From positions 1,054,001 to 1,118,000 of the forward strand of contig NZ_MASU01000005.1 in assembly GCF_003202235.1 (NCBI RefSeq): 64,000 nt of DNA, given 5' to 3'. Shown in pieces: positions 25,061 to 34,367 of this stretch. The stretch is from Prauserella flavalba (lineage in GTDB: Bacteria; Actinomycetota; Actinomycetes; Mycobacteriales; Pseudonocardiaceae). Under the pieces are notes generated by a model that was given only the letters and a program-made list of their open reading frames with translations, was not told the origin of the DNA and made no database searches. The position numbers were made by a program, and so were the translations under genes. Within the stretch, counting starts at the first letter, position 1; every line of letters starts with the position of its first letter.

Positions 25061-25900
25061 GTGTCCGCGTCCCCCACAGCCTCCCCCGCCGGCGTCTCCG
25101 CACGAGAGATCGACGTCGCCTACGGCGACGACGTCGTCGTGCACGCCGCCTCGATCTCGCTCGACGCGGGCACCGTCACCGCGCTGATCGGCCCCAACGG
25201 CAGCGGGAAGTCGACGCTGCTGCGTGCGCTCGCCCGGCTCCACCCGCCCGTCGCGGGCGACGTGACGTTCGCCGACGGCGCCGAGCTGCGCGCACTGTCC
25301 GGCCGGGAGCTCGCGCGGCGGATCACGCTGCTGTCACAGCATCGGACCGCGCCGGGTGGCGTGTGTGTGCGTGAGCTGGTGGAGTTCGGCAGGCACCCGC
25401 ACCGCTCCCGCTGGGGCGGCCGCGACCCGGAAGGCCACTCGGCCGTGGCACGCGCGATGGAGCTGACCGGGCTCACCGCGCTCGCCGACCGGCCGGTGCA
25501 GGCGCTGTCCGGCGGGCAGGCGCAGCGGGTATGGCTCGCGAGCTGCCTCGCCCAGGACACCGCGCTGCTGCTGCTCGACGAGCCGACCAACCATCTCGAC
25601 CTCCGCTACCAGGTGGAGGTGCTCGACGTGCTGCGCGACCTCGCCGACGAGCACGGCGTCGGGGTCGGCGTGGTGCTGCACGACCTCGACCAGGCCGCCG
25701 CCGTCGCCGACCGGCTGCTCCTGCTGGAAAGCGGCCGGGTGACCGCCCACGGCGCCCCACGCGACGTGCTGACCGCCGAGAACCTCACCCGCGCGTACGG
25801 CATCCGGGTCGACGTCGACATCGATCCCGCCGACGGGCGCGTCCACACCCGCGCCGTCGGGCGCTTCAACGACACGGCCGTCCGGGCCGCCTCGGCCTGA
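25061..25900 (+). CDS. Iron-siderophore ABC transporter, ATP-binding protein
   Basis: A 279-residue FecE/FhuC-type ATPase. Walker A GPNGSGKST, Q-loop LLSQHRT, signature LSGGQAQRV, Walker B LLLLDEPTNHLD and H-loop VVLHDLDQ are intact. The GTG at 25061 (an in-frame GTG also lies at 25055) is only 10-11 bases from the iron box and lacks a clear ribosome site, suggesting a leaderless or very short-leader mRNA. First gene of ATPase-binding protein-permease; together these import a ferric siderophore. Confidence 0.93.
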   Translation: MSASPTASPAGVSAREIDVAYGDDVVVHAASISLDAGTVTALIGPNGSGKSTLLRALARLHPPVAGDVTFADGAELRALSGRELARRITLLSQHRTAPGGVCVRELVEFGRHPHRSRWGGRDPEGHSAVARAMELTGLTALADRPVQALSGGQAQRVWLASCLAQDTALLLLDEPTNHLDLRYQVEVLDVLRDLADEHGVGVGVVLHDLDQAAAVADRLLLLESGRVTAHGAPRDVLTAENLTRAYGIRVDVDIDPADGRVHTRAVGRFNDTAVRAASA

Positions 25901-25938
25901 CCGGCGCTTCCGGCCCCCCAGTGAAAAACAGGAGAAAA

Positions 25939-26916
25939 ATGCGCACCACCCGAGTGATCATCGGCCTGTCCGCGGCCGCCGCGTTGCTGTTGAGCGGCTG
26001 CGGCACCACGGAGGACGCGGGCGGCACCGACCAAGCCGCGAGCGGCGGTGACCCCATCACGGTCACCGACTCGCGAGGCAAGGAGGTGAAGCTCGACGGC
26101 CCGGCCAAGCGGGTCGCGGCCACCGAGTGGAACGGGGTGGAACACCTGGTGTCGCTCGGCGTCATGCCGGTCGGCGTGTCCGACATCGAGGGCTACGGCC
26201 AATGGGTGAGCGCCGCGCCGCTCGACGACACCCCGAAGGATCTCGGCACCCGTGGCGAGCCGAGCATCGACACCCTCGGTTCGCTGGACCTCGACCTCGT
26301 GGTGGTCACCGACAGCCTCGTCGAGGGCGCGCTGGAGCAGGTCGAGTCGAAGGTCCCGGTGCTCGTCATCGAGGGCGGCGACGCCAAGGACCCCATCGGC
26401 TCGATGTTCGAGAGCCTCGACATGATCGCCAAGGCCACGGGCACGGAGGACAGGGCCGCACAGCTGAAGACCGAGTTCGACGCGAAGATCACCGAGGGCA
26501 AGGCCGAGGTCGAGCGGCTCGGGGCCGCCGGTGAGCAGGTCGCGTTCTCCGACGCCTACGTGAGCTCCGGTTCGGTGAGCATCCGCCCGTTCACCAAGGG
26601 CTCGCTGGTCTCCGCCGTGTTCGAGCGCATCGGCCTCGCCAACGCGTGGTCGATGGAGGGCGACCCGGCCTACGGTCTGGCACAGGCCGATGTGGAGGGA
26701 CTGACCCGGCTGCCGGACGTGCGCTTCTGGTACATGGCCAACGACGCCTTCGGTGACCCGTACGCCGACGAGCTCGCGGGCAACACGATCTGGCAGAACC
26801 TGCCGTTCGTGAAGAGCGGCAAGGTCGAGCGCCTGCCCGACTCCCTGTGGATGTTCGGCGGCCCGAAGTCGATGGAGCAGTACGTCGACGCCGCCATCGC
26901 CGCGCTCGGCAACTGA
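25939..26916 (+). CDS. Iron-siderophore-binding lipoprotein
   Basis: A 325-residue periplasmic-binding-fold (FecB/BtuF type) lipoprotein. Signal peptide with lipobox LLSGC (Cys21). ITVTDSRGKEVKLDGPAKRVAATEWNGVEHLVSLG, split here by its natural loops, is the typical first lobe; the second begins near VVTDSLVEGALEQ. ATG follows CAGGAGAAAA. It captures the ferric siderophore and delivers it to the fused permease encoded 7 bases downstream. Confidence 0.93.
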   Translation: MRTTRVIIGLSAAAALLLSGCGTTEDAGGTDQAASGGDPITVTDSRGKEVKLDGPAKRVAATEWNGVEHLVSLGVMPVGVSDIEGYGQWVSAAPLDDTPKDLGTRGEPSIDTLGSLDLDLVVVTDSLVEGALEQVESKVPVLVIEGGDAKDPIGSMFESLDMIAKATGTEDRAAQLKTEFDAKITEGKAEVERLGAAGEQVAFSDAYVSSGSVSIRPFTKGSLVSAVFERIGLANAWSMEGDPAYGLAQADVEGLTRLPDVRFWYMANDAFGDPYADELAGNTIWQNLPFVKSGKVERLPDSLWMFGGPKSMEQYVDAAIAALGN

Positions 26917-26923
26917 CTCCACA

Positions 26924-29020
26924 GTGGACACCGACACCATCGCCGCTCCGCCCGCGGCGCCGCGCGAGGCTCCGGCCGGGCGGCGGCGCGGGCGGCTCGC
27001 GCTGCTGGCCGTGGGCCTCGGCGTGCTCATCGTGGTGGGCTCGGCGCTGCACCTGACGCAGGGCACGTCGGCCGTGAGCGCCCTCGACGTGCTCCGGCTC
27101 GTGTTCGGCGGCGGCACCGGCGACACCGCCGCCGTCGTGCTGGAGTCGAGACTGCCCCGGCTGCTCGCGGCGGTGGTGGTGGGCATCGCGCTCGGTGTGG
27201 CCGGCGCCGTGCTGCAGACGGTGGCGCGCAACATCATGGCGTCACCGGACACGCTCGCGGTCGACGCCGGTGCCCACCTCGCCATCGTGGCCGTCGCGGC
27301 GTTCGGCGTCTCGCTGCCGCTTGCGGGCGCGGCCGGCATCGCCTTCGCGGGCGGGATCGGCGCCGCGGCGCTGGTGCTCACATTGTCCGGCACCGGAGGC
27401 ACCGGCATCGTCCGGCTGGTGCTCGCGGGCACCGCCATCGCGCTCGCGATGAAGGCCGCGACCAGCATGCTGCTGCTGTTGTTCGCGCAGGAGACGAGGG
27501 GCCTGTTCGCGTGGGGATCCGGCTCACTCGGCCAGAACGGTCTCGACGGCCTGCTCACGCTCGGTCCCGTGATCGGCGTGGCGCTGGTGCTGTTGCTCGC
27601 GCTGTCCCGGCGGCTCGACCTCGTGTACCTCGGCGAGGACCACGCGAGGACCCTCGGCGTCCACGTGGGCCGGATCCGCTTCGCCGGCATCGGGCTCGCG
27701 GTGCTGATGTCGGCGGCGGCCGTGACGCTGGCCGGGCCGATCGGCTTCGTCGGACTCGCCGCGCCCGCACTGGCCCGCCTGCTCGCGAACGCCGTGCCCG
27801 GTCTGCACCGGCACGTCGTGCTGATCCCGGTGTCGGCCGCGCTCGGTGTCACGCTGCTGCTGGGTGCGGACCTGCTGCTGCGCGCGCTCATCGGCTCGCA
27901 GAACGCGCTGGAGGTGCCGACGGGCGTGGTGACGACCGTCCTCGGCGCCGTGTTCCTCGTGGTGCTGGCCCGCAACATCCGCGTCTCCTCGGCGACCACC
28001 GAGCCGCCCGCCGCCGGTACGCGCGGCACGCTCACCGCGCTGCGCTACCGGCTGATCCTCGGCGCGCTGATCGTCCTGGCGCTCGGCGCGGTCGTCGTCT
28101 CGGTCCTGCTCGGCGACATCGGCATCCTCCTGGGCGACGTCGTCAACTGGGTGAGCGGGCAGGCCGGCCCCATCGTCTCGAACGTCATGGAGAACCGCCT
28201 TCCCCGCGTGGTCGCCGCGCTGCTCGCGGGTGCCGCGCTCGCACTGGCGGGTGCGCTCGTGCAGGCGGTGGCGCGCAACCCGCTGGCGGAGCCGGGCATC
28301 ATCGGCGTCGCGGGCGGTGCCGGACTGGGCGCGGTCGCGGTGATCACGCTCGTACCCGGCGTCGGGTTCTGGACCCAGGCCGGCTTCGCGGGACTGGGCG
28401 CGGCGCTGGCGACGGTCGTGGTGTTCGCGATGGCCGCGCGGGGCGGCTTCGCGAGCGAGCGGCTGGTGCTGATCGGCTTCGGCGTGCAGGCGGGCACGCA
28501 GGCTCTGGTGATCCTGCTGATCACCCTGTCGGATCCGTGGAACGAGACGAAGGCGCTGACGTGGCTCGGCGGCTCCACCTACGGCCGCGCGTTCGAGCAC
28601 CTCGTGCCGATGGCGCTGGCGCTCGCCCTCGTGGTCCCCGTGCTGGTCCGCGCCCACCGCGACCTGGACCTGCTGTCGCTGGACGACGAGACGCCCAGGG
28701 TGCTGGGCGTGCCCGTGGCGGGGTCCCGGCTGCTGATGCTCGGCTGCGCCGTGCTGCTGACCGGTGCCGCGGTCGCTGGCGTCGGGGTGATCTCCTTCGT
28801 GGGCCTCGTGGCTCCGCACGCCGCCCGCGCGGTCGTGGGCAGGCGGCACAGCCGCGCCCTGCCGGTGGCGGCGCTGCTCGGCGGGCTCCTGGTGTGTGTC
28901 GCCGACACCATCGGGCGCACGGTGATCGCCCCGGACCAGCTCCCGGCGGGGCTCATGACCGCGGTGTTCGGTGCCCCGTACTTCGTCTGGCTCCTGTACC
29001 GCAGCCGCACCCGTACGTGA
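26924..29020 (+). CDS. Fused FecCD-type siderophore permease (FhuB-like)
   Basis: A 698-residue membrane protein made of two FecCD permease halves in tandem (about residues 15-345 and 370-698). Each half has the R-L-P-R-x-x-A/V-A motif (SRLPRLLAAVVVGIALG and NRLPRVVAALLAGAALA) and the GPIGFVGLAAP / GVISFVGLVAP coupling segment. Such fusions replace the usual heterodimer, as in FhuB. The GTG start at 26924 is inside the palindrome TCCACAGTGGA (26918-26928). With the ATPase and the lipoprotein it completes the importer. Confidence 0.94.
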   Translation: MDTDTIAAPPAAPREAPAGRRRGRLALLAVGLGVLIVVGSALHLTQGTSAVSALDVLRLVFGGGTGDTAAVVLESRLPRLLAAVVVGIALGVAGAVLQTVARNIMASPDTLAVDAGAHLAIVAVAAFGVSLPLAGAAGIAFAGGIGAAALVLTLSGTGGTGIVRLVLAGTAIALAMKAATSMLLLLFAQETRGLFAWGSGSLGQNGLDGLLTLGPVIGVALVLLLALSRRLDLVYLGEDHARTLGVHVGRIRFAGIGLAVLMSAAAVTLAGPIGFVGLAAPALARLLANAVPGLHRHVVLIPVSAALGVTLLLGADLLLRALIGSQNALEVPTGVVTTVLGAVFLVVLARNIRVSSATTEPPAAGTRGTLTALRYRLILGALIVLALGAVVVSVLLGDIGILLGDVVNWVSGQAGPIVSNVMENRLPRVVAALLAGAALALAGALVQAVARNPLAEPGIIGVAGGAGLGAVAVITLVPGVGFWTQAGFAGLGAALATVVVFAMAARGGFASERLVLIGFGVQAGTQALVILLITLSDPWNETKALTWLGGSTYGRAFEHLVPMALALALVVPVLVRAHRDLDLLSLDDETPRVLGVPVAGSRLLMLGCAVLLTGAAVAGVGVISFVGLVAPHAARAVVGRRHSRALPVAALLGGLLVCVADTIGRTVIAPDQLPAGLMTAVFGAPYFVWLLYRSRTRT

Positions 29021-29053
29021 GGTGTGGTGCGCGCCTCCCGCGCGCACCACACC
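29021..29053. terminator. Bidirectional terminator hairpin
   Basis: Perfect 14-bp stem: GGTGTGGTGCGCGC (29021-29034) and GCGCGCACCACACC (29040-29053), 5-base loop, directly after the permease stop and before the convergent MFS stop at 29058. Confidence 0.85.
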
Positions 29054-29057
29054 CCGG

Positions 29058-30419
29058 TCACGACCGCACCGAAGCCCGCGCCGCGTCCACTTCGGACTCC
29101 TCGGCCTCGGCGATCAGCCGGAGGTCCCGCTTGCGCACCGCGAAGGTGCACACGGCACTCACCACGGCCGCGACCACGAGGTAGGTCACGACGAGCGAGT
29201 AGCCGTCGCCGTCGAGACCGACCAGGTAGGACAGCACCAGCGGGGTGAGACCCGAGGCGAAGATGCCGGAGAACTGGTAGACGAACGAGATCCCGGTGCA
29301 CCGGACGCTGACCGGGAACATCTCCGAGTAGAACGCCGCCTGCGGGCCGTACAGCACCGGGTACAGCACGCCCAGCGCCAGCACGAGGCCGACGCCCGCG
29401 AGCAGCGGCGTTCCCGTGCCGAGCAGCGCGAAGGCCGGATACGCCACCACGCCCGTGAGCAGGGCGCCCCAGCCGAACAGCGTCCGGCGGCCGACGGTGT
29501 CGGAGAGCCGGCCGAACAGCGGGATGAACACCACCATCGTCACCGCGGCGATCATCACCGAGATCAGCAGTGTCTGCTGTGGCATGTCGAGCGTGCCGGT
29601 GCCGTAGGAGATCGAGAAGACGGCCCACGTGTTGAAGGCGACGCCCTCGACCCACCGGCTGCCCATGCCGAGCAGCACGTGGCGACGGGAGAGCTTGCTG
29701 CGCACCAGTTCCAGCGCGGGCACGCTCGCGCGCGCCTCGGCTTGCTGGAGCCTGCGGAACGCCGGTGTCTCCATCACCTTGAGCCGGATCACCATGCCCG
29801 CGATCACCAGCACGGCGGAGAGCAGGAACGCGATCCGCCAGCCCCACGAGAGGAACGCGCTCTCGTCCATCATCGCGCCGAGCCCCGCGAAGACACCGGT
29901 GCCGAGCACGAGCCCCAGTGCCAGGCCCAGCTGCGGGAAGCTGCCGTAGAGGCCGCGCCGGTTCCTCGGCGCGTACTCCACGGACATCAGCACGGCGCCA
30001 CCCCATTCGCCGCCGATCGCGATGCCCTGCGCGAGCCGCATGAGCACCAGGAGGATCGGCGCGGCGACGCCGATACTGGCGTAGGTGGGAATGAGCCCGA
30101 TGGCGCACGTGGCGATGCCCATGATGAGCATGGTGGCCACGAGTGTCCTCTTGCGACCGATGCGGTCACCGATGTGACCGAAGATCAGCCCGCCGATGGG
30201 CCGGGCGACGAAGCCCAGCGCGAAGGTCGCGAACGCCAGCAGTGTGCCGACCAGCGGGTCGTCGCTGGGGAAGTAGAACTTGTTGAACACGATGCCGGCG
30301 GCGGTGCCGTAGAGGAAGAAGTCGTACCACTCGACGGTGGTGCCGACGACGCTCGACGCCACGACGAGCCGGACCTCGCGGCGGCTCGGTTCGGCCTGGC
30401 CGGTTGCGGTGTCACGCAT
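29058..30419 (-). CDS. MFS transporter, metabolite:H+ symporter (MHS) family
   Basis: A 453-residue 12-helix carrier. The MHS family marks are RREVRLVVASSVVGTTVEWYDFF at the start (split over the first helix), GRKRTLVATML in loop 2-3 and GGEWGGAVLMSVEY in helix 5. The ATG at 30419 follows GGGAGGTGGGC. It is the last gene of the unit with the iron alcohol dehydrogenase 19 bases upstream, so it probably imports that enzyme's substrate. In the Xsc context a hydroxy-sulfonate such as isethionate is a candidate, with other organic acids possible (inference). Confidence 0.9.
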   Translation of the reverse strand: MRDTATGQAEPSRREVRLVVASSVVGTTVEWYDFFLYGTAAGIVFNKFYFPSDDPLVGTLLAFATFALGFVARPIGGLIFGHIGDRIGRKRTLVATMLIMGIATCAIGLIPTYASIGVAAPILLVLMRLAQGIAIGGEWGGAVLMSVEYAPRNRRGLYGSFPQLGLALGLVLGTGVFAGLGAMMDESAFLSWGWRIAFLLSAVLVIAGMVIRLKVMETPAFRRLQQAEARASVPALELVRSKLSRRHVLLGMGSRWVEGVAFNTWAVFSISYGTGTLDMPQQTLLISVMIAAVTMVVFIPLFGRLSDTVGRRTLFGWGALLTGVVAYPAFALLGTGTPLLAGVGLVLALGVLYPVLYGPQAAFYSEMFPVSVRCTGISFVYQFSGIFASGLTPLVLSYLVGLDGDGYSLVVTYLVVAAVVSAVCTFAVRKRDLRLIAEAEESEVDAARASVRS

Positions 30420-30438
30420 GGTTGCCCACCTCCCGGCA

Positions 30439-31713
30439 TCAGAGCGACTGCTCGAAGATCGCGGTCAGGGCCGGACGGTCGACCGGCCTCGGCACCACGG
30501 CGAGCTGCCTGGTCTGCTTGAGCGTGCCGTCGGTGAGGGTATCCAGGTCCGCCTCGGTGTAACCGAAGCTGCGCAGCCCGGAGGGCATGCCGATGTCGCG
30601 CATCAGCTCGGTGAGCACGTGCGGCAGCGCCTCCGCCCCGTCGGTGGCCGTGAACGTCTGCCCGGACAGCAGCTCCGCCGCGTGCAGGTGCCGCTGCGGG
30701 TCTGCGGGGTAGGTCCAGCGGAACACCGCCGCGGCCGTCGCCGACACCGCCTGGCCGTGCGGGACCATCGGCATCTCCGGGTAACCCTCGGCCCGGTAGT
30801 CGCGCACCGCGCCCGCCACCGGGTAGGCGTTGGCGTGCGGCAGATGCGTGCCCGCGTTGCCGAACCCGGTGCCCGCGTAGGTGGAGGCCAGCGCCATGTC
30901 GGTGCGGGCGGAGAGGTCCCGCCCGTTGCACACGGCCTTGCGCAGGCTACGGCCGACCAGGCGCAGCGCCATCTCGCACCACACGTCGCTGATCGGGTTG
31001 GAGCCGCAGAAGGCGGGCCTGCGCATCGGGTCCTGCGGTGCGGGTTTGGCGTCGTAACGCACGCTCGTGTAGCTCTCCAGCGCGTGGGACAGCACGTCCA
31101 TACCGCTGGCGGCCGTCACCTGCGGCGGCATGCTGACGGTGGCGAGCGGGTCCACCACGGCGAGCGAGGGACGCAGCTTCGGGTGGCTCACGCCCGCCTT
31201 GAGGTGCAGGTCCAGGAGGTCGACCACGCAGATCGTGGTGGACTCGGACCCGGTTCCCGCGGTCGTCGGCACCGCGATGAGCGGTTTGAGCGGCAGCCAC
31301 GGCGCCTTGCCCGCGCCGATCGGCGGCGTCACGAAGTCGAGCAGCTCGCCGGGGTGGGTGGTCAGCAGGTTGACCGCCTTGGCGGTGTCCAGCGCGGAGC
31401 CGCCGCCGACGGCGACGAAGCAGTCCCACGGCCGTTCGCGCGCGAACTCGACGGCCGAGGCGATGCTGCGGTCGGTCGGCTCGATGGCCACACCGTCGAA
31501 CACCTCGGTCTTGACCCCGGCCAGCAGCAGGCTTTCCCTGATGCGGTCGGGAAATCCGGTGTCCCGCACGCCGGGGTCGGTGATGACCAGCGCGGAGGCC
31601 GCGCCGGTCGCGGCCACCTCGGCGCCGATCTCGTCGACCGCGCCGGGGCCGAACTTGAGTGGCGGCGCGGCCCAGGTGAACACCTGCTCGTTGGGCTGGA
31701 TCTCCGGCAGCAT
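30439..31713 (-). CDS. Iron-containing alcohol dehydrogenase (hydroxyacid-oxoacid transhydrogenase-like)
   Basis: A 424-residue group III metal-dependent alcohol dehydrogenase. The NAD site GGGSALDTAK, VPTTAGTGSE, and the metal-site segments ASGMDVLSHALESY and VPHGQAVS are visible; CGSNPISDVW is typical of the ADHFE1/HOT branch. The ATG at 31713 has GGGAG 8 bases upstream; a longer frame to 31776 only adds a repetitive Met-Ser stretch from a tandem repeat. In this neighbourhood an alcohol such as isethionate could be oxidised to sulfoacetaldehyde, since iron alcohol dehydrogenases interconverting these are known (inference). Confidence 0.85.
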   Translation of the reverse strand: MLPEIQPNEQVFTWAAPPLKFGPGAVDEIGAEVAATGAASALVITDPGVRDTGFPDRIRESLLLAGVKTEVFDGVAIEPTDRSIASAVEFARERPWDCFVAVGGGSALDTAKAVNLLTTHPGELLDFVTPPIGAGKAPWLPLKPLIAVPTTAGTGSESTTICVVDLLDLHLKAGVSHPKLRPSLAVVDPLATVSMPPQVTAASGMDVLSHALESYTSVRYDAKPAPQDPMRRPAFCGSNPISDVWCEMALRLVGRSLRKAVCNGRDLSARTDMALASTYAGTGFGNAGTHLPHANAYPVAGAVRDYRAEGYPEMPMVPHGQAVSATAAAVFRWTYPADPQRHLHAAELLSGQTFTATDGAEALPHVLTELMRDIGMPSGLRSFGYTEADLDTLTDGTLKQTRQLAVVPRPVDRPALTAIFEQSL

Positions 31714-31744
31714 TGACGGCTCTCCCATCGTCGACATGGACATC

Positions 31745-31813
31745 GACATCACTGATATCGCTGACATCGCTGGCACTATGTGGGCGCTATCCCCACTATG
31801 TGAAACACCATAG
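31745..31813. promoter_or_regulatory. Repeat-rich leader ahead of iron alcohol dehydrogenase
   Basis: Three tandem 9-mers GACATCACT, GATATCGCT, GACATCGCT (31745-31771) are followed by two direct copies of CACTATGTG (31774-31782 and 31794-31802), spaced 20 bases, i.e. two helical turns. CTATG-N8-CATAG (31796-31813) is an inverted repeat. The 179-base gap between the iclR stop and this gene is otherwise featureless. Likely regulator binding region, possibly for the adjacent IclR protein. Confidence 0.4.
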
Positions 31814-31892
31814 GCGCGCGGCGCCGAATTGAGAAGGGGTCACCAGGACATCGAAGTGTCCACAACGGACATCCAGCGCGGGAATTACGTGG

Positions 31893-32678
31893 TCAGCGCG
31901 ACATCATCCGATCGACGGGAACGAACTGAGCGATCTCCTTGGCCGCCGTCACCGTGCGCGCGCCCAGCTCCCGCACCCGTCGTGCGGGCATGCGCACCGC
32001 GGGTACCTGGATCACGAGCGCCGCCTGCGCGCAGCGGTCGGCGTCGAGGATCGGCGCGCCGACACACCGCACCCCGGCGACGTTCTCCTCCTCGTCGATG
32101 CTGTACCCGCGCTCGCGGATCTCGTCCAGCTGGGCGGCCAGTTTCGCCGGGGAGCTCAGCGTGCGGCTGGTGATCTTCGGCAGCCGCTTGGGCAGGCCGG
32201 CCAGGTAGGTCTCGGCGTCCGGCGAGTACGCGAGGATCGCCTTGCCCGACGCGGTCGTGTACAGCGGGAACCGGGCGCCGGGGTGCTGTTCGAACCGCAG
32301 CGGCAGCGTCGACTGCACGCGCAGCATCACCACCGACTCGCCGCCCTCCCGCACGACGAGGTTCACCGACTCCTGCGTCTCGGCGTTGATCTGCTCCAGC
32401 ACCGGCAGCGCCTTGTCGAGCCCGAACCCGCGCTGCGCGGCCTGGCCGAGCAGGATCGTCCCGGTGCCGAGGTAGTAGGCATCCGTGCGCGGGTTGTGTG
32501 CCACCAGCCCCTCGGCGACGAGCGCGCGCACGATCCGGTGCGCCGTGCCCGACGACAGCCCGAGGTGCTCGGCGATGCGGGAGCTGCCCAGCTCACCGGC
32601 CTGCGCGGCGAGCAGCTTGAGCACCGCGAGGGCACGGCCGATGGCCTGGGTGCCGGTCGGCGCCTTCGCGTTCTCCAT
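31893..32678 (-). CDS. IclR family transcriptional regulator
   Basis: A 261-residue IclR regulator: winged helix in residues 10-70 (SSRIAEHLGLSSGTAHRIVRALVAEGLV) and an effector domain with ASGKAILAYSPD and GYSIDEEENVAGVRCVGAPI. It follows the VWA gene by 9 bases and precedes the iron alcohol dehydrogenase and MFS genes after a 179-base repeat-rich gap, which suggests it controls those two genes. Effector unknown. Confidence 0.93.
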   Translation of the reverse strand: MENAKAPTGTQAIGRALAVLKLLAAQAGELGSSRIAEHLGLSSGTAHRIVRALVAEGLVAHNPRTDAYYLGTGTILLGQAAQRGFGLDKALPVLEQINAETQESVNLVVREGGESVVMLRVQSTLPLRFEQHPGARFPLYTTASGKAILAYSPDAETYLAGLPKRLPKITSRTLSSPAKLAAQLDEIRERGYSIDEEENVAGVRCVGAPILDADRCAQAALVIQVPAVRMPARRVRELGARTVTAAKEIAQFVPVDRMMSR

Positions 32679-32687
32679 GCGCGGATA

Positions 32688-34364
32688 CTACTGGCGACGG
32701 GAGCCGGCGATGAGCCCGAGGATCTCGCGGAACACGCTGTACCCGGTGCCGTCGCCGGTGTCGAGCGCGAGGCAGCGACGGTAGTACGGGCTGAGGTCGA
32801 GCCCCACGCCGAGTCCGTAGACCTCCACGGCGCCCTCCTGTTCGAGCGCGGACACCACCTCCCGCAGGTGGTCGTCGAGGTAGTGCTCCCCGTTGGCCAG
32901 CGCGGTGGCGCCGTCCATCGGGCTGCCGTCGGACAGCACGAACAGCAGCGCACGGCGCCCCGCATCGCGGGCTCGCGCGGCCGCCCACGCGACGGCCTCC
33001 CCGTCGGCTCCCTCACGGAACAGGTCCGCTTTCAGCAGGCCCGCGATGTCCGGGCGGGCCCGCCGCCACGGAGTCTCCGCGTCCTTGAACACCAGGTGGG
33101 CACGTTCGTTGAGCCGTCCCGGCCTCGGTGGGCCGCCCGCGCGCAGCCAGTCCTTCCTCGCCCTGCCGCCGTGCCAGGCGCTGGTGGTGAACCCGAGGAT
33201 CTCGCTGCGCGCGCCCAGCAGGTCGAGCGCCCTGGCGAAGAGGTCGACGAGCACCGCTACCCGTTCCGCGTGCTGCTTCATGGATCCCGAGCAGTCGATC
33301 AGGAAGGTCACGTGCACGTCGGCCACCGGCCGCGTGCGCTCCGCCCGGAACAGCCTGCGCTCCTCCGGTGAGCTGATCAGGCGCGCGAGCGCGCGTCCAT
33401 CGATCAGGCCCTCCTCCTGCGCGCCGTCCCAGCCGTCGCGGGCCTGCTTCGCCAGCACGGCCTCCAGCTCGCGCGCCAGGCGGGCGACGTTCACGCCCTG
33501 CCGCTCGACCGCGCGGTCCAGCCGCTCGCGGTACCCGGCGAGCGCGGCGGGCCGCACCAGTGTGGCGATGCGGGCCTCGCGGTCGTAGGCGGTGGTGAAG
33601 ACGCGATAGCCCGCGTTCTCGTCTCCGACGGCGCGGTCGCGCAGGGCCACCGCCGCCCCGTCCCCCGGCTCGTCGTCGAAGTCGAGCAGCAGCGCGAGCG
33701 GAGAGTCCCGCTCGTCCGCCCGCTCCTCCGCCGGGTCCTCGGTGTCGTCCGACGTCAGCATCGCCGCGACCTCGGCGGCCAGCGAGCGCGCGTGCCTGGC
33801 GAACGCGGCCTGGTCGTGCCGGGTGCGCCGCAGGCCCGCCAGATCGGCGCCGAGCGCGGGCGCGATCGCCGCGCGGGTGGGCTCGATCAGGTCCTCGGTC
33901 TCGGCCAGCACGGGCTCGCCGGTGATCCGCGCCCGGCACACCTGCGTGACCGTGTACAGCAACAGGCCGCGCGCGGACTCGGTGTGGCCGTCGTGATGGT
34001 AGGCCAGCGACCATCGCTCGAAGCGCTCGCGGAGGTTGCGCCGCGCTCCCGGCCACGTCGCGGGCACGTGCGCCTCCGCGCGGAACTGCTCCAGCAGCTC
34101 GAACAGCAGGCGCTCCACACCGGACTCCGGACGCAGCCGCCGGTGCAGCTCGCGGTCGGTGCGCAGCAGGTGCAGCGCCATGCCGTCGGCCGCGCCCCGC
34201 CACGGCTCGCCTGCTTGGCGCAGGTGAGGCGCGTACAGCGGCACCGGCCTTCGCCCGTCGTGCAGCCTGCCGCCACGGAAGTGCAGGCCGGGTTCACCGG
34301 TCAGCGCCCTGGCCGCCGCCGCGCACAGCTCCTCGGCACGGCGGCGCTCCCGCTCGGCCCGCAC
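32688..34364 (-). CDS. VWA-domain protein, CobT-like
   Basis: A 558-residue protein with a C-terminal von Willebrand A domain carrying an intact MIDAS motif, DCSGS (in FLIDCSGSMKQHAERV), and a long helical, acidic N-terminal part (DDTEDPAEERADERD near the middle). It resembles CobT, the VWA partner of the CobS AAA+ ATPase. GTG start at 34364, 3 bases after the ATPase stop. No CobN is encoded nearby, so the pair may insert or remodel a metal cofactor in another enzyme, as MoxR-VWA pairs do for CO dehydrogenase or Rubisco (family knowledge; target inferred). Confidence 0.8.
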   Translation of the reverse strand: MRAERERRRAEELCAAAARALTGEPGLHFRGGRLHDGRRPVPLYAPHLRQAGEPWRGAADGMALHLLRTDRELHRRLRPESGVERLLFELLEQFRAEAHVPATWPGARRNLRERFERWSLAYHHDGHTESARGLLLYTVTQVCRARITGEPVLAETEDLIEPTRAAIAPALGADLAGLRRTRHDQAAFARHARSLAAEVAAMLTSDDTEDPAEERADERDSPLALLLDFDDEPGDGAAVALRDRAVGDENAGYRVFTTAYDREARIATLVRPAALAGYRERLDRAVERQGVNVARLARELEAVLAKQARDGWDGAQEEGLIDGRALARLISSPEERRLFRAERTRPVADVHVTFLIDCSGSMKQHAERVAVLVDLFARALDLLGARSEILGFTTSAWHGGRARKDWLRAGGPPRPGRLNERAHLVFKDAETPWRRARPDIAGLLKADLFREGADGEAVAWAAARARDAGRRALLFVLSDGSPMDGATALANGEHYLDDHLREVVSALEQEGAVEVYGLGVGLDLSPYYRRCLALDTGDGTGYSVFREILGLIAGSRRQ

Positions 34365-34367
34365 GGC

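Noticed and set aside
25606-28035. Antisense frame of 809 codons opposite the siderophore transporter genes
   Set aside because: Ser/Thr/Pro-rich shadow without motifs.
31714-31776. N-terminal extension of the iron alcohol dehydrogenase
   Set aside because: It is a Met/Ser repeat created by tandem 9-mers; ATG 31713 has a good ribosome site.
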